Shown here: piece after piece, positions 36,574 to 45,254 of the stretch
Numbering within the stretch: the stretch's first letter is position 1
Layout of the letters: each line of letters begins with the position of its first letter
Source: [Actinobacillus] rossii
GTDB lineage: Bacteria; Pseudomonadota; Gammaproteobacteria; Enterobacterales; Pasteurellaceae
Assembly: GCA_900444965.1 (NCBI GenBank)
Contig: UFRQ01000003.1
Span: forward strand, 1,550,001 to 1,614,000
DNA: 64,000 bases
Direction: 5' to 3'
Notes under the pieces: model-generated
The model's database searches: none
What the model was told of the DNA's origin: nothing
The model's input: the letters and a program-made list of their open reading frames with translations, nothing else
Made by a program: the position numbers and the translations under genes

Positions 36574-37665
36574 TTATTTCACTTCAAAATACGCCATCTT
36601 ATCTTTATAAAATGACCCTAGATAATAGGTGTTATTCACAGGCAATACGGTAGAAATACCACTAAAATCAGCCGTATATTTGCCTTTCATCACAGGATTG
36701 GTTGCCAAATTATCGGGGTTAATGGTGGTGATGTGATAATCTTTTAAGCAATCAAAGCTTAAGCCGTTTTGACACGTCAAAGCCATAGACCCTGCCGTAA
36801 TCAGCTTGTCGCCTGCCCAATGCAAATTGTCAAATACGCCATAATCAAGTCTAGCGGTTGCCACTACTTTGGCTGGATTGGTGTTCGTGATTTTGCTTAA
36901 ACTTTGCATATGAGCCACATAGATGAATTTGCCATCTTTTGATAATTCAATGCCGTTATTACCATTAAATTCAGAACCTTGTAATTTTTCAAATTGGTGT
37001 GTGGTGGGTGTCCAGCGATAAACCGCCCCCGTAACTTTGCCTGCAAATATATCATCTAGCGTATGTTCAGGGTGCATCATCACCGTAACATAAATTGAAC
37101 CGTCAGCCCCTGCAACCACCGCATTTCCTGCATAGTTATTGGGCATACGTACATTACCCAACCAAGTCAAAGTTGGCATGGCATGATTGGTATTAACTTC
37201 AAAAATTTCAATGATTTCTCGTGTGATATTCTTATCAAAGCCATTGTGATTAACGGCATACAAATGATATTTACCCTGCCCAATTTCACGAATGCTAATC
37301 CCATGAATTTGCATTTCGTCAGCGTGTGGTTGCGGCGCACTATCAGGGTATAAATGGGACGGCTGACTGGCTTTTTGGGCAATCAGTCTTTGGGCTTTTT
37401 TACTTTGGCTATCAATTAAATGCAAACCACTTTTTGGAGCCATACCACTGGCGATAATCCATTTAGTATTAGGGATTTGCACCAAATCTTCGGGGCTTTG
37501 AATGCCTGAAATATAGCTTAATTGCGAAACTTCTTTGGCGGTGTCAAGGCTGGCGGTTGGTGTGTTTTGAGTAGGAGATGAAATGGTGTGGTTGATTGGC
37601 GTACAAGCCACGCCAAGCGAAGTCAATGCTAATGCCATTAGGCTGATTTTAAAAAATTTTTTCAT
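36574..37665 (-). CDS. Lipoprotein with SMP-30/gluconolactonase-like beta-propeller
   Basis: 363 residues. The N-terminal MKKFFKISLMALALTSLGVAC ends in a lipobox with Cys21, so it should be a lipoprotein. The remainder has repeating propeller blades (GSIYVTVMMHPEH, NGIELSKDGKFIYVAHM) as in SMP-30, gluconolactonase and strictosidine-synthase-like hydrolases. NNGIELS resembles the SMP-30 metal-site segment. Substrate unknown. It is divergent from the LysR gene, which may regulate it. No USS inside, consistent with island origin. Confidence 0.75.
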   Translation of the reverse strand: MKKFFKISLMALALTSLGVACTPINHTISSPTQNTPTASLDTAKEVSQLSYISGIQSPEDLVQIPNTKWIIASGMAPKSGLHLIDSQSKKAQRLIAQKASQPSHLYPDSAPQPHADEMQIHGISIREIGQGKYHLYAVNHNGFDKNITREIIEIFEVNTNHAMPTLTWLGNVRMPNNYAGNAVVAGADGSIYVTVMMHPEHTLDDIFAGKVTGAVYRWTPTTHQFEKLQGSEFNGNNGIELSKDGKFIYVAHMQSLSKITNTNPAKVVATARLDYGVFDNLHWAGDKLITAGSMALTCQNGLSFDCLKDYHITTINPDNLATNPVMKGKYTADFSGISTVLPVNNTYYLGSFYKDKMAYFEVK

Positions 37666-37767
37666 GGATTTTCTCTGGGATTAAATGGAATAAGCGTATT
37701 TTAGATTATTGAATTTGATAAATGAATGGATTAATATGGAAACCCACCTTCCAAAAATGAAAATCTT

Positions 37768-38883
37768 ATGAACCTAAACGCCCTATCCCTATTTGTCTCT
37801 GTCGTCCAAGACGGCAGTTTGTCCAAAGCGTCCGAACGGCTGAATGTGCCGATTTCCACCATTAGCCGTCAAATTACAGAATTGGAAAAATCACTCAATA
37901 TTCAACTATTTGACCGCAAAAAATCTGGCGTTAAGCCGACAATGGCAGGGCAAAAACTTTATGAACAAGTGTATCAAAACATTGATAATTTATTGCAAGT
38001 AGAAAAAGCATTCTCTGAACATCAAGAAATTAGCGGAACATTACGCATTTCCACCTTTACAGGGCTGGAAGAAGTTTGGGCGTGGCTCGATGAATTTGGT
38101 GCGAAATATCCCAAAGTGAGCATTCATTGCCAAGTAACCGACCGAGTTTGGGATTTGGTGGAAGATAATATTGATTTTACGTTTCGGACAGGGGATTTGC
38201 ATACGGATAACGCGGTGGCACGCTTGGTGCTGACGGCAAAAGTCAAATGCGTGGCACATCCGCATTTATTGGCACAATACGGCACTCCGACGACGCCTGA
38301 TGATTTGGTGCGTTTTCCTTGTGTGGGCTTTGCCAAAGCACAGCAGAAACATTTGTCTATCCAATTAGAAAACAAGACGCTTCATTTGCCTTATGTATTT
38401 GCGTCAAACGATGTGTATGCCATCGCTTATTTCATTCAACAAGGGCGTGGGGTTGGTTATCTATCTGAAAATATTGCGAATCGTTTGATTGAAGAATATG
38501 GCTTGGTGGAAGTGTTGCACGATTACCCGATGCGGACTTATCCTGTGCATTTGTTGTATTTGAAACATCGTTATCCGTCTTCGGTGATGCGTGCATTTTT
38601 GGATTTTGTGATGGAAAAAGTGGGGTGCCTAGACGAAAGCTTAGCAGGGGGCGTAGTAAGGCATAATGGAAGGATTCAAACAACATTTTGCAATTTACTA
38701 TATGCAGAACAACTCGGTTTTGAAGAAGTCACTCACTTTAATAAATGTTCAAGAAATGCGAACAAGGCACCCAAAAAAACTTTCGAGAAACCTATTTGGC
38801 GCAATAATAAAAAGAGAAGTGTTGTTTTAAGATTAAAGCTCCCCACGATAAAAGTAGGGGAGCTTGATTTAAATATTATCTAA
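37768..38883 (+). CDS. LysR-family regulator with chimeric C-terminus
   Basis: 371 codons, about 70 more than a usual LysR protein. N-terminal helix-turn-helix MNLNALSLFVSVVQDGSLSK...STISRQITELEKSL is typical, and the effector domain looks complete up to RYPSSVMRAFLDFVMEKV near residue 287. After about 38625 the sequence becomes basic, Cys- and Asn-rich and unlike any LysR. I infer that the natural gene end was lost at the island border and the frame runs on into unrelated DNA. The regulator may still work. Divergent from the SMP-30-like lipoprotein gene. Confidence 0.75.
   Translation: MNLNALSLFVSVVQDGSLSKASERLNVPISTISRQITELEKSLNIQLFDRKKSGVKPTMAGQKLYEQVYQNIDNLLQVEKAFSEHQEISGTLRISTFTGLEEVWAWLDEFGAKYPKVSIHCQVTDRVWDLVEDNIDFTFRTGDLHTDNAVARLVLTAKVKCVAHPHLLAQYGTPTTPDDLVRFPCVGFAKAQQKHLSIQLENKTLHLPYVFASNDVYAIAYFIQQGRGVGYLSENIANRLIEEYGLVEVLHDYPMRTYPVHLLYLKHRYPSSVMRAFLDFVMEKVGCLDESLAGGVVRHNGRIQTTFCNLLYAEQLGFEEVTHFNKCSRNANKAPKKTFEKPIWRNNKKRSVVLRLKLPTIKVGELDLNII
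38836..38870 (+). terminator. GC-rich hairpin at the right border of the island
   Basis: AAGCTCCCC / GGGGAGCTT with a 12-nt loop, followed by GATTT, inside the run-on part of the LysR frame. Could be a terminator or the end of a mobile element; IS200/IS605 ends have similar hairpins. Confidence 0.5.
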
Positions 38884-38968
38884 AAAAGATGAATTTTTTG
38901 ACCGCACTTTGACATAAATAGCATTAGGAATGGTATTCAAAAACAAGTCAGTTATTGCGATAGTGAAA

Positions 38969-39556
38969 TTAGTCTAAGTATTTAAATACTTTCATCACGC
39001 GTTGAACACCAGTTACTTCGCTTGCCACTTTTGCCGCTGCCGCCGCTTGAGTTTGCGTCACATTACCCATTAAGAACACTGTCGCATTTTCGGTAATGGC
39101 TTTAACATCTGTGGTTTTTACTGTGGAGTCAACAAGCATATTAGATTTTACTTTTGTTGTAATCCAACTGTCTTGGGTTCGTTGTGCAAGACTAATTGGC
39201 GAGCCAATTGTCATTTCGTTATAGATACTGTTTTCGGCAATACCTTCCACACCTTTTGCTAAACTTGTGGCGGTTTCTTTTGACACCTCATTCGGCACTT
39301 GACCAAGCAACAAGACACGTCCGCTGTATGCAACGGCTACAACACGTCCTTCCGCCTTAATTTGTTCGTCTTTAGTCACCGCATCATAAACTTTAAATTC
39401 CAAGGTTTCGTCATCAAGTTGAGTACCTGCAGAACGTGGATCGGTGGCGACTTTACCACCTACTGCAGCACCACCTAATAGTGCAGCTGCACAGCCTTGT
39501 AATAAAATAGCAGAGCTTAAAACAAATGCTAATTTTTTTATGTGTTTGATAGTCAT
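38969..39556 (-). CDS. dolP: BON-domain outer-membrane lipoprotein DolP (YraP)
   Basis: 195 residues. Signal peptide ending in LLQGCAA gives a lipoprotein with Cys22. Two BON domains follow (about 47-115 and 125-193), with VYDAVTKDEQIKAEGRV and KSNMLVDSTVKTTDVK as the repeated openings. DolP maintains outer-membrane integrity and influences BAM. Length and architecture match E. coli DolP. First core gene to the right of the island. Confidence 0.92.
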   Translation of the reverse strand: MTIKHIKKLAFVLSSAILLQGCAAALLGGAAVGGKVATDPRSAGTQLDDETLEFKVYDAVTKDEQIKAEGRVVAVAYSGRVLLLGQVPNEVSKETATSLAKGVEGIAENSIYNEMTIGSPISLAQRTQDSWITTKVKSNMLVDSTVKTTDVKAITENATVFLMGNVTQTQAAAAAKVASEVTGVQRVMKVFKYLD

Positions 39557-39786
39557 AAAAATCTCCTTAATAACTATGCTAATAGTTTGCGGTTAAGTGA
39601 TTGTTCTGTCAACTTTTTTCTTTAATCTGAAAATTGCGTGTTGATATATAGATAAATGTAACGGCTGATTTGACCTTAATGTGATAGAAAAGTGCGGTTA
39701 AAAGTTAGAGATTTGTTAAAAAAATAGCAGAACCTAAATGGATTTGCTAAAATTTATGGGTTATTTTCAACTATGCAGGATCTTTT

Positions 39787-41097
39787 ATGGCATCTCAATC
39801 TTTCTTAGCGCGTTTTTTTAAATTTGATGAAAAACGTACAACGACAAAAACCGAAATTGTGGCAGGGATTACCACCTTTTTTACCATGGTTTATATCGTT
39901 TTTGTTAACCCATCTATACTGGGCGATGCGGGTATGGATAAACAAGTGGTATTTGTCACAACCTGTTTAATTGCGGGTTTAGGTACTATGGCAATGGGAT
40001 TATTTAGTAATCTTCCGATCGCATTAGCACCGGCTATGGGGCTGAATGCTTTTTTTGCTTATGTGGTTGTGGCTAAACTTGGTTATTCATGGCAAGTGGG
40101 TATGGGAGCCATTTTTTGGGGATCTATTGGTTTATTCTTGTTGACCTTATTTCAAATTCGTTATTGGCTTATGGCATCCATTCCCCTTGGTTTACGTGTC
40201 GGAATTGGAGCTGGTATTGGTTTTTTTATTGCGCTAATTGGTTTCAAAAATATAGGATTAGTTGTTGCAAATCCGGCCACATTAGTTGCACTTGGTGATC
40301 TGCATGATCCTAAAGTATTGATGGGGGTATTAGGCTTTTTTATTATCACTATTTTAGCTGCTCGTAATATTTATTCTGGTGTATTAGTTTCTATTGTTGT
40401 GGTAACGGGGCTAGCATTATTTCTCGATCCTGCTGTGCAATTTCATGGCATCATCTCTATGCCGCCAAGTCTTGATGCTGTGGTAGGAAAAGTAGATATT
40501 GTTGGTGCATTAGATACAGCATTACTCGGCATTATTTTTTCGTTCTTATTAGTTAATCTTTTCGATTCATCTGGTACGTTATTAGGCGTGACAGAAAAAG
40601 CGGGTATTACTGATGAAAAAGGCCGTTTTCCTAATATGCGTCAAGCGCTATTTGTAGATAGTACGAGTGCGGTTGTTGGTTCATATATTGGTACTTCTGC
40701 TATTTCAACTTATGTAGAAAGTGGTTCAGGCGTTTCTGTTGGTGGGCGTACGGGGTTAGTCGCCGTTGTTGTTGGTGCGTTATTTTTATTAACGATTTTC
40801 TTTTCGCCATTAGCCGGTCTTGTTCCTGCTTATGCTACCGCAGGAGCGTTGGTTTATGTCGGGATCTTAATGGCATCGAGTTTAATTAAAGTACAATGGG
40901 ATGATTTAACAGAAGCCACACCAGCATTTATTACCGCCGCCATGATGCCATTTACATATTCTATTACGGAAGGTATTGCATTTGGTTTTATTAGCTATTG
41001 TGTGATGAAAGCTTGCACAGGACGAATTCGCGAAGTGAATGCACCAGTTTGGGTGGTATCAATTTTATTCTTAATTAAATTTATTTGGGTTGGATAA
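39787..41097 (+). CDS. NCS2/AzgA-type purine permease
   Basis: 436 residues, 12-14 membrane segments. The N-terminal EIVAGITTFFTMVYIVFVNP and APAMGLNAFFAY are hallmarks of the AzgA (adenine/guanine/hypoxanthine) branch, as is FVDSTSAVVGSYIGTSAIST. Proton-coupled uptake of a purine base at the inner membrane; exact substrate not assignable. It is followed closely by a YchN-like gene and could share its transcript. No purine riboswitch is seen in the 230 bp upstream. Confidence 0.9.
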   Translation: MASQSFLARFFKFDEKRTTTKTEIVAGITTFFTMVYIVFVNPSILGDAGMDKQVVFVTTCLIAGLGTMAMGLFSNLPIALAPAMGLNAFFAYVVVAKLGYSWQVGMGAIFWGSIGLFLLTLFQIRYWLMASIPLGLRVGIGAGIGFFIALIGFKNIGLVVANPATLVALGDLHDPKVLMGVLGFFIITILAARNIYSGVLVSIVVVTGLALFLDPAVQFHGIISMPPSLDAVVGKVDIVGALDTALLGIIFSFLLVNLFDSSGTLLGVTEKAGITDEKGRFPNMRQALFVDSTSAVVGSYIGTSAISTYVESGSGVSVGGRTGLVAVVVGALFLLTIFFSPLAGLVPAYATAGALVYVGILMASSLIKVQWDDLTEATPAFITAAMMPFTYSITEGIAFGFISYCVMKACTGRIREVNAPVWVVSILFLIKFIWVG

Positions 41098-41114
41098 CAA
41101 CAAGGAAAATGATG

Positions 41115-41471
41115 ATGCAAAAATTACTTTTTATCTTTAATGAATCGCCATACGGTACAGAAAAAACATTTAACGGGTTACGTTATGCCGTGAATTTACT
41201 GGAAGAGTATGGCAAAGAAGTCGAAGTGAAAGCGTTCTTTTTCTCGGATTCTGTATTAGCCGGTCTGGCGGGGCAAAATCCTAATGATGGCTACAATGTG
41301 CAACAAACACTAGAGATTTTAACGGGCTTAGGGGCGGAAGCAAAACTTTGTACGAGTTGCACAAAAGCACGTGGAATTACTCACTTACCTTTGGTTCAAG
41401 GCGTTACTGTTGGTACATTAGATGATGTTTCCGCTTGGACATTGTGGGCAGATAAAGTTGTTAATTTCTAA
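41115..41471 (+). CDS. ychN: YchN-type DsrE/DsrF-like small protein
   Basis: 118 residues from the ATG at 41115; ATGs at 41112 and 41109 are also in frame and AAGGA lies at 41102-41106. DsrE/F-like fold: MQKLLFIFNESPYGTEKTFN, then a conserved Cys pair KLCTSCTKARG near residue 80, as in YchN, a homohexameric protein linked to sulfur transfer. Its role in Haemophilus is unknown. Ends in its own terminator ahead of recB. Confidence 0.85.
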   Translation: MQKLLFIFNESPYGTEKTFNGLRYAVNLLEEYGKEVEVKAFFFSDSVLAGLAGQNPNDGYNVQQTLEILTGLGAEAKLCTSCTKARGITHLPLVQGVTVGTLDDVSAWTLWADKVVNF

Positions 41472-41495
41472 TTAATAATTCCCACAAATTATGTT

Positions 41496-41521
41496 AGGCT
41501 AGCCATATTGCTAGCCTTTTT
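41496..41521 (+). terminator. ychN terminator
   Basis: GGCTAGC / GCTAGCC hairpin with 6-nt loop and T5. It lies 13 bp before the recB start codon and rules out an upstream recB start at 41508. Confidence 0.88.
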
Positions 41522-41534
41522 CTTGTTTAGATTT

Positions 41535-44500
41535 ATGTCCCAAACACGCCCCCAAAATACCGCACTTTCTGCTATTTCCACGCCATTAACATCTACAACG
41601 CTGATTGAAGCCTCAGCGGGGACAGGTAAAACCTTTACCATGGCATCTTTGTATTTGCGTTTACTATTGAAAGTTGGGGAAAATAATTTTTCTCGGCCTT
41701 TAATGGTTGATGAAATTTTAGTCGTTACCTTTACTGAAGCATCAACGCAGGAACTTAAAGCGCGAATTCGTCAGCGTATTCAAAAAGCTAAAGCGCAGTT
41801 TATTGCTTATCGAAATCATCCCGACTTAAACATTTTTCTTGATACAGAAAATGAATTCTTAGTAAAGTCAGAAAATGGCGTGACAGATCGTTATTTGCGC
41901 AATTTAGATCTCGATGAGTCCATTCAGCGTTTACAATTTGCTGAACAAAATATGGATCTGGCGGCAATTTATACGATTCATGGTTTTTGTCGTCGTATGC
42001 TTATGCAATATGCGGTGAATTCGGGAATTCATTTTAATCTTGAGCTTATTAAAGATGAAAGTGCATTATTAATAAAACTAACGAATGCCTTGTGGCGTGA
42101 ATATTTTTATTCCCAGTCTTTACTTGTAACACAATTTATAGCCAAACATCTTCAATCGCCTGCAAATTTATTAGCGCGAGTACAGTCTTATTTAACTGGA
42201 AAAAATTTAAAAGTTGACCAAAATCAACCGCACTTATTCGATATTTCGTTAACAGAATTTTTGGAAACGAATATAGCCTCCAATCAAGAAAAATTAGCCT
42301 CGTTTCTGCAAGCACTGAAAGAACAATGGCAAGTCAATTTTCCTGAATTTTCCCCATTATTTCTCAATGAGTTTGAAAAAGGGAAAACAATGGGATTAAG
42401 CGGGAACAAGTTTAAGCAAGAATTTTATGAAAGCCGAGTAGCTCAAATTGAAAATTGGGTGAATGATCTTCAATTAAATATGCCACCAGACGCCTTATGG
42501 TTTTTTACACAAAGTTATTTGAATGGTTCGTTTAAAAAAGGTAATGAACCTTTCCAACATAGTTTTTTTCATTGGTTAGATGAGCAAAAAGCACTTGTAT
42601 CTGAAGTTTCAGAGCAAGACTTACTATATCAAAATGTGCTTTTATATCATTGCGTAAGAGAACTTAATCAACGTTTAATTGAATATAAACAAAATCATCC
42701 AGAAAAAGGCTTTAATGACTTATTGCGTTTATTAAATTCAGCATTACATACTGAACAAGGCAGTAAATTGGCGGATTTTATTCGTCAACAATATCCTTTT
42801 GCCATGATTGATGAATTCCAAGATACAGACGAAGAACAGTATCAAATTTTTTCTTGTATATATGTGAGCCAAGCGGATTGCGGTTTTATGATGATTGGTG
42901 ATCCGAAACAAGCCATTTACCAATTCCGTGGCGCGGATATTTTTACCTACTTAAAAGCTGCCGATGACGCGAAAGAACAACGCTTTACATTAACTAAAAA
43001 TTATCGCTCAACACCAAGCTTGATTAATGCAGTTAATCAATTGCTGGATTTTGACTCGGCATTTTTATATGAAAAAATTCAGTTTGAATCTGTAGAATCA
43101 GGCAAAAATCAACCGCACTTTGAGCTAAATGGACAACGTCAACCCCCTTTGCAGTTTTATGTTAGTGATAAAGACAAAATCAACGCAGATGATATGGCAG
43201 AATGCTGTGCTGAAAGTATTTTGACTTGGTTACAAAGTGCGGCGGAAAATAACGCTGTTTTTACCGATGGCAATCATAAGCGTACTGTACAAAGTGATGA
43301 TATTGCGGTTTTAGTGCGTTCAGGAACGCAAGCAGAAAAAGTGCAGAAAGCTTTGCGTAAGCGCGGTATTGCATCCGTATATTTATCTGATCGTAGTAAT
43401 GTATTTGACAGCATTGAAGCTAAAGAATTAGCACTAGTGCTAACCGCGTGTTTATATCCTAATAACGAACGTCATATTCTCAATGCGATTTCAACAGGAC
43501 TTTTTGCATTGACAGCCACTGAAATTCAGCAAGTTAAACGGTCGGAAGAATTATTAGAGCGCTGGGGGAATCGATTTGAGAAATACCGACAAGTATGGCA
43601 ATACCAAGGCGTGTTACCGATGATTTATCAATTGCTGTTGGAACAAGATAACATCACAGGTGAAAAAACAATTCCAGAAAAAATACTGGCTTTACCTAAA
43701 GGCGAACGGCGTCTAACGGATTTGTTACATTTAGCCGAGTTATTACAACAAGCAGCGCCTTTACAAGAAAGTGAAGCCACATTATTGCGCTGGTTTGAGC
43801 GACAAGTGCAAGGCACAGAAATTGATCGGGTAGATGGCGTACAAGTGCGGTTAGAATCAGAACAAAAATTAGTAAAAATTGTGACGATTCATAAATCCAA
43901 AGGTTTGGAATATAGCTTAGTGTGGTTGCCGTTTTTAGGTTATAACGGTAAAGATTTTGCTCGAGATGTCACCACTTATCACTCATCTAACGGTGAGAAA
44001 TATTGGGATATTTATACTCGACATCAGTCTGAGGCTGATGAAGAAGAATTTGCCGAATCGATGCGTGTATTGTATGTGGCATTAACACGCGCAAAACACC
44101 AATTATCTATTATTGTTCCGACAGAATTTGAAGATAAATGGAATGCTTTACTTTATGTGTTAACGCAAGGTGAGATTGGAAAAAATAAAAAATTAGGTGG
44201 AAAACAGCGTGGTCATTTCTTAGTTACTGCTTTGGCTGCGTGTCTGGGCAACGAATATTGTCAAATTTTGCCGATAAAACAGGCTGAAAACACGGCAGTT
44301 TTAGAGCAAACAGAAAAGCAAACGCTCCTTAACGCAGCAGAATTTGTCGGCAATATTGAACAAAATTGGGAAATTTCAAGTTTTACGAGTTTAAATCGAA
44401 TGCATGAGCGTCAGCTTTACCGTTTACGTGAGCAAGAAAATCTTAAAACAACAGTACTGATTGATGAAGCACGCGATTATGATTTGAGTGAACAAACGGA

Positions 44501-45254
44501 ATTTATGCCAAGCTCGACATCATCATCTTCAGTAATATGGCCGAATTTTTCTATGGAACGTACACCTTTTGATTTTCCCACGGGTACTCAATTTGGCTTG
44601 GTAATTCATCATTTCTTTGAAAAGCACGATTTTACACAAAGGGTGAGCCAAGAAAGCGCGGTCGAAATTTGCCATAATTTGCAACTTGATGAAAGTTGGC
44701 AGCAACCTATGAAACAATGGTTACAAAATGTCTTAGATGCCCCCTTAGGGATGGGGTTGGCGTTGTCTGATTTGCGGCCAGAAAATTGCTTAAAAGAATT
44801 ACAATTTTACTTAAAATTTAACCGCACTTTTGATGTAAAAAGGTTTAATCAACTTTTAAGAGATTATCATCCGTTATTTGTGCAACCCTATTTGTTTGAT
44901 GAAATTCAAGGAATGTTACGCGGTTTTATTGATTTAGTTTTTCGTCATAATGGTCAATATTATTTACTGGATTATAAGACCAATATGTTGGGTACACAGA
45001 TGGAAAATTATCAAAATGATACACTAAATGTGACCATGCAAAAACATCATTATGATTTACAGTATTTGATTTATACCGTGGCGTTACATCGTTATTTGAA
45101 AATACGGGATCCGAATTATACCTATGGTTCGCATTTTAGCGGTGTTATCTATACTTTTCTTCGCGGAATGAATGGTGAAGAACGAAATGGCGTGTATTTT
45201 GAGTGCCCAGACGAACGTTTAATTCAAGCCTTAGAGACGTTATTTTATGCTTAA
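41535..45254 (+). CDS. recB: RecBCD subunit RecB (helicase-nuclease)
   Basis: 1239 residues. UvrD-type 3'-5' helicase with Walker A EASAGTGKTFTM (24-35), DEFQDTD, GDPKQAIYQFRGAD and TIHKSKGLEY, then a C-terminal nuclease domain with LLDYKTN. RecBCD degrades and resects double-strand ends up to Chi and loads RecA. The ATG at 41535 gives MSQTRPQN. The gene overlaps recD by 8 bp; recC is not in this window, so it must lie elsewhere. An internal USS is present. Confidence 0.97.
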   Translation: MSQTRPQNTALSAISTPLTSTTLIEASAGTGKTFTMASLYLRLLLKVGENNFSRPLMVDEILVVTFTEASTQELKARIRQRIQKAKAQFIAYRNHPDLNIFLDTENEFLVKSENGVTDRYLRNLDLDESIQRLQFAEQNMDLAAIYTIHGFCRRMLMQYAVNSGIHFNLELIKDESALLIKLTNALWREYFYSQSLLVTQFIAKHLQSPANLLARVQSYLTGKNLKVDQNQPHLFDISLTEFLETNIASNQEKLASFLQALKEQWQVNFPEFSPLFLNEFEKGKTMGLSGNKFKQEFYESRVAQIENWVNDLQLNMPPDALWFFTQSYLNGSFKKGNEPFQHSFFHWLDEQKALVSEVSEQDLLYQNVLLYHCVRELNQRLIEYKQNHPEKGFNDLLRLLNSALHTEQGSKLADFIRQQYPFAMIDEFQDTDEEQYQIFSCIYVSQADCGFMMIGDPKQAIYQFRGADIFTYLKAADDAKEQRFTLTKNYRSTPSLINAVNQLLDFDSAFLYEKIQFESVESGKNQPHFELNGQRQPPLQFYVSDKDKINADDMAECCAESILTWLQSAAENNAVFTDGNHKRTVQSDDIAVLVRSGTQAEKVQKALRKRGIASVYLSDRSNVFDSIEAKELALVLTACLYPNNERHILNAISTGLFALTATEIQQVKRSEELLERWGNRFEKYRQVWQYQGVLPMIYQLLLEQDNITGEKTIPEKILALPKGERRLTDLLHLAELLQQAAPLQESEATLLRWFERQVQGTEIDRVDGVQVRLESEQKLVKIVTIHKSKGLEYSLVWLPFLGYNGKDFARDVTTYHSSNGEKYWDIYTRHQSEADEEEFAESMRVLYVALTRAKHQLSIIVPTEFEDKWNALLYVLTQGEIGKNKKLGGKQRGHFLVTALAACLGNEYCQILPIKQAENTAVLEQTEKQTLLNAAEFVGNIEQNWEISSFTSLNRMHERQLYRLREQENLKTTVLIDEARDYDLSEQTEFMPSSTSSSSVIWPNFSMERTPFDFPTGTQFGLVIHHFFEKHDFTQRVSQESAVEICHNLQLDESWQQPMKQWLQNVLDAPLGMGLALSDLRPENCLKELQFYLKFNRTFDVKRFNQLLRDYHPLFVQPYLFDEIQGMLRGFIDLVFRHNGQYYLLDYKTNMLGTQMENYQNDTLNVTMQKHHYDLQYLIYTVALHRYLKIRDPNYTYGSHFSGVIYTFLRGMNGEERNGVYFECPDERLIQALETLFYA

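Noticed and set aside
32082..38883. CRISPR array or large repeat array in the accessory island
   Set aside because: Only four irregularly spaced short motifs upstream of the ATPase and one duplicated unit exist; there are no regular repeats and spacers and no cas genes.
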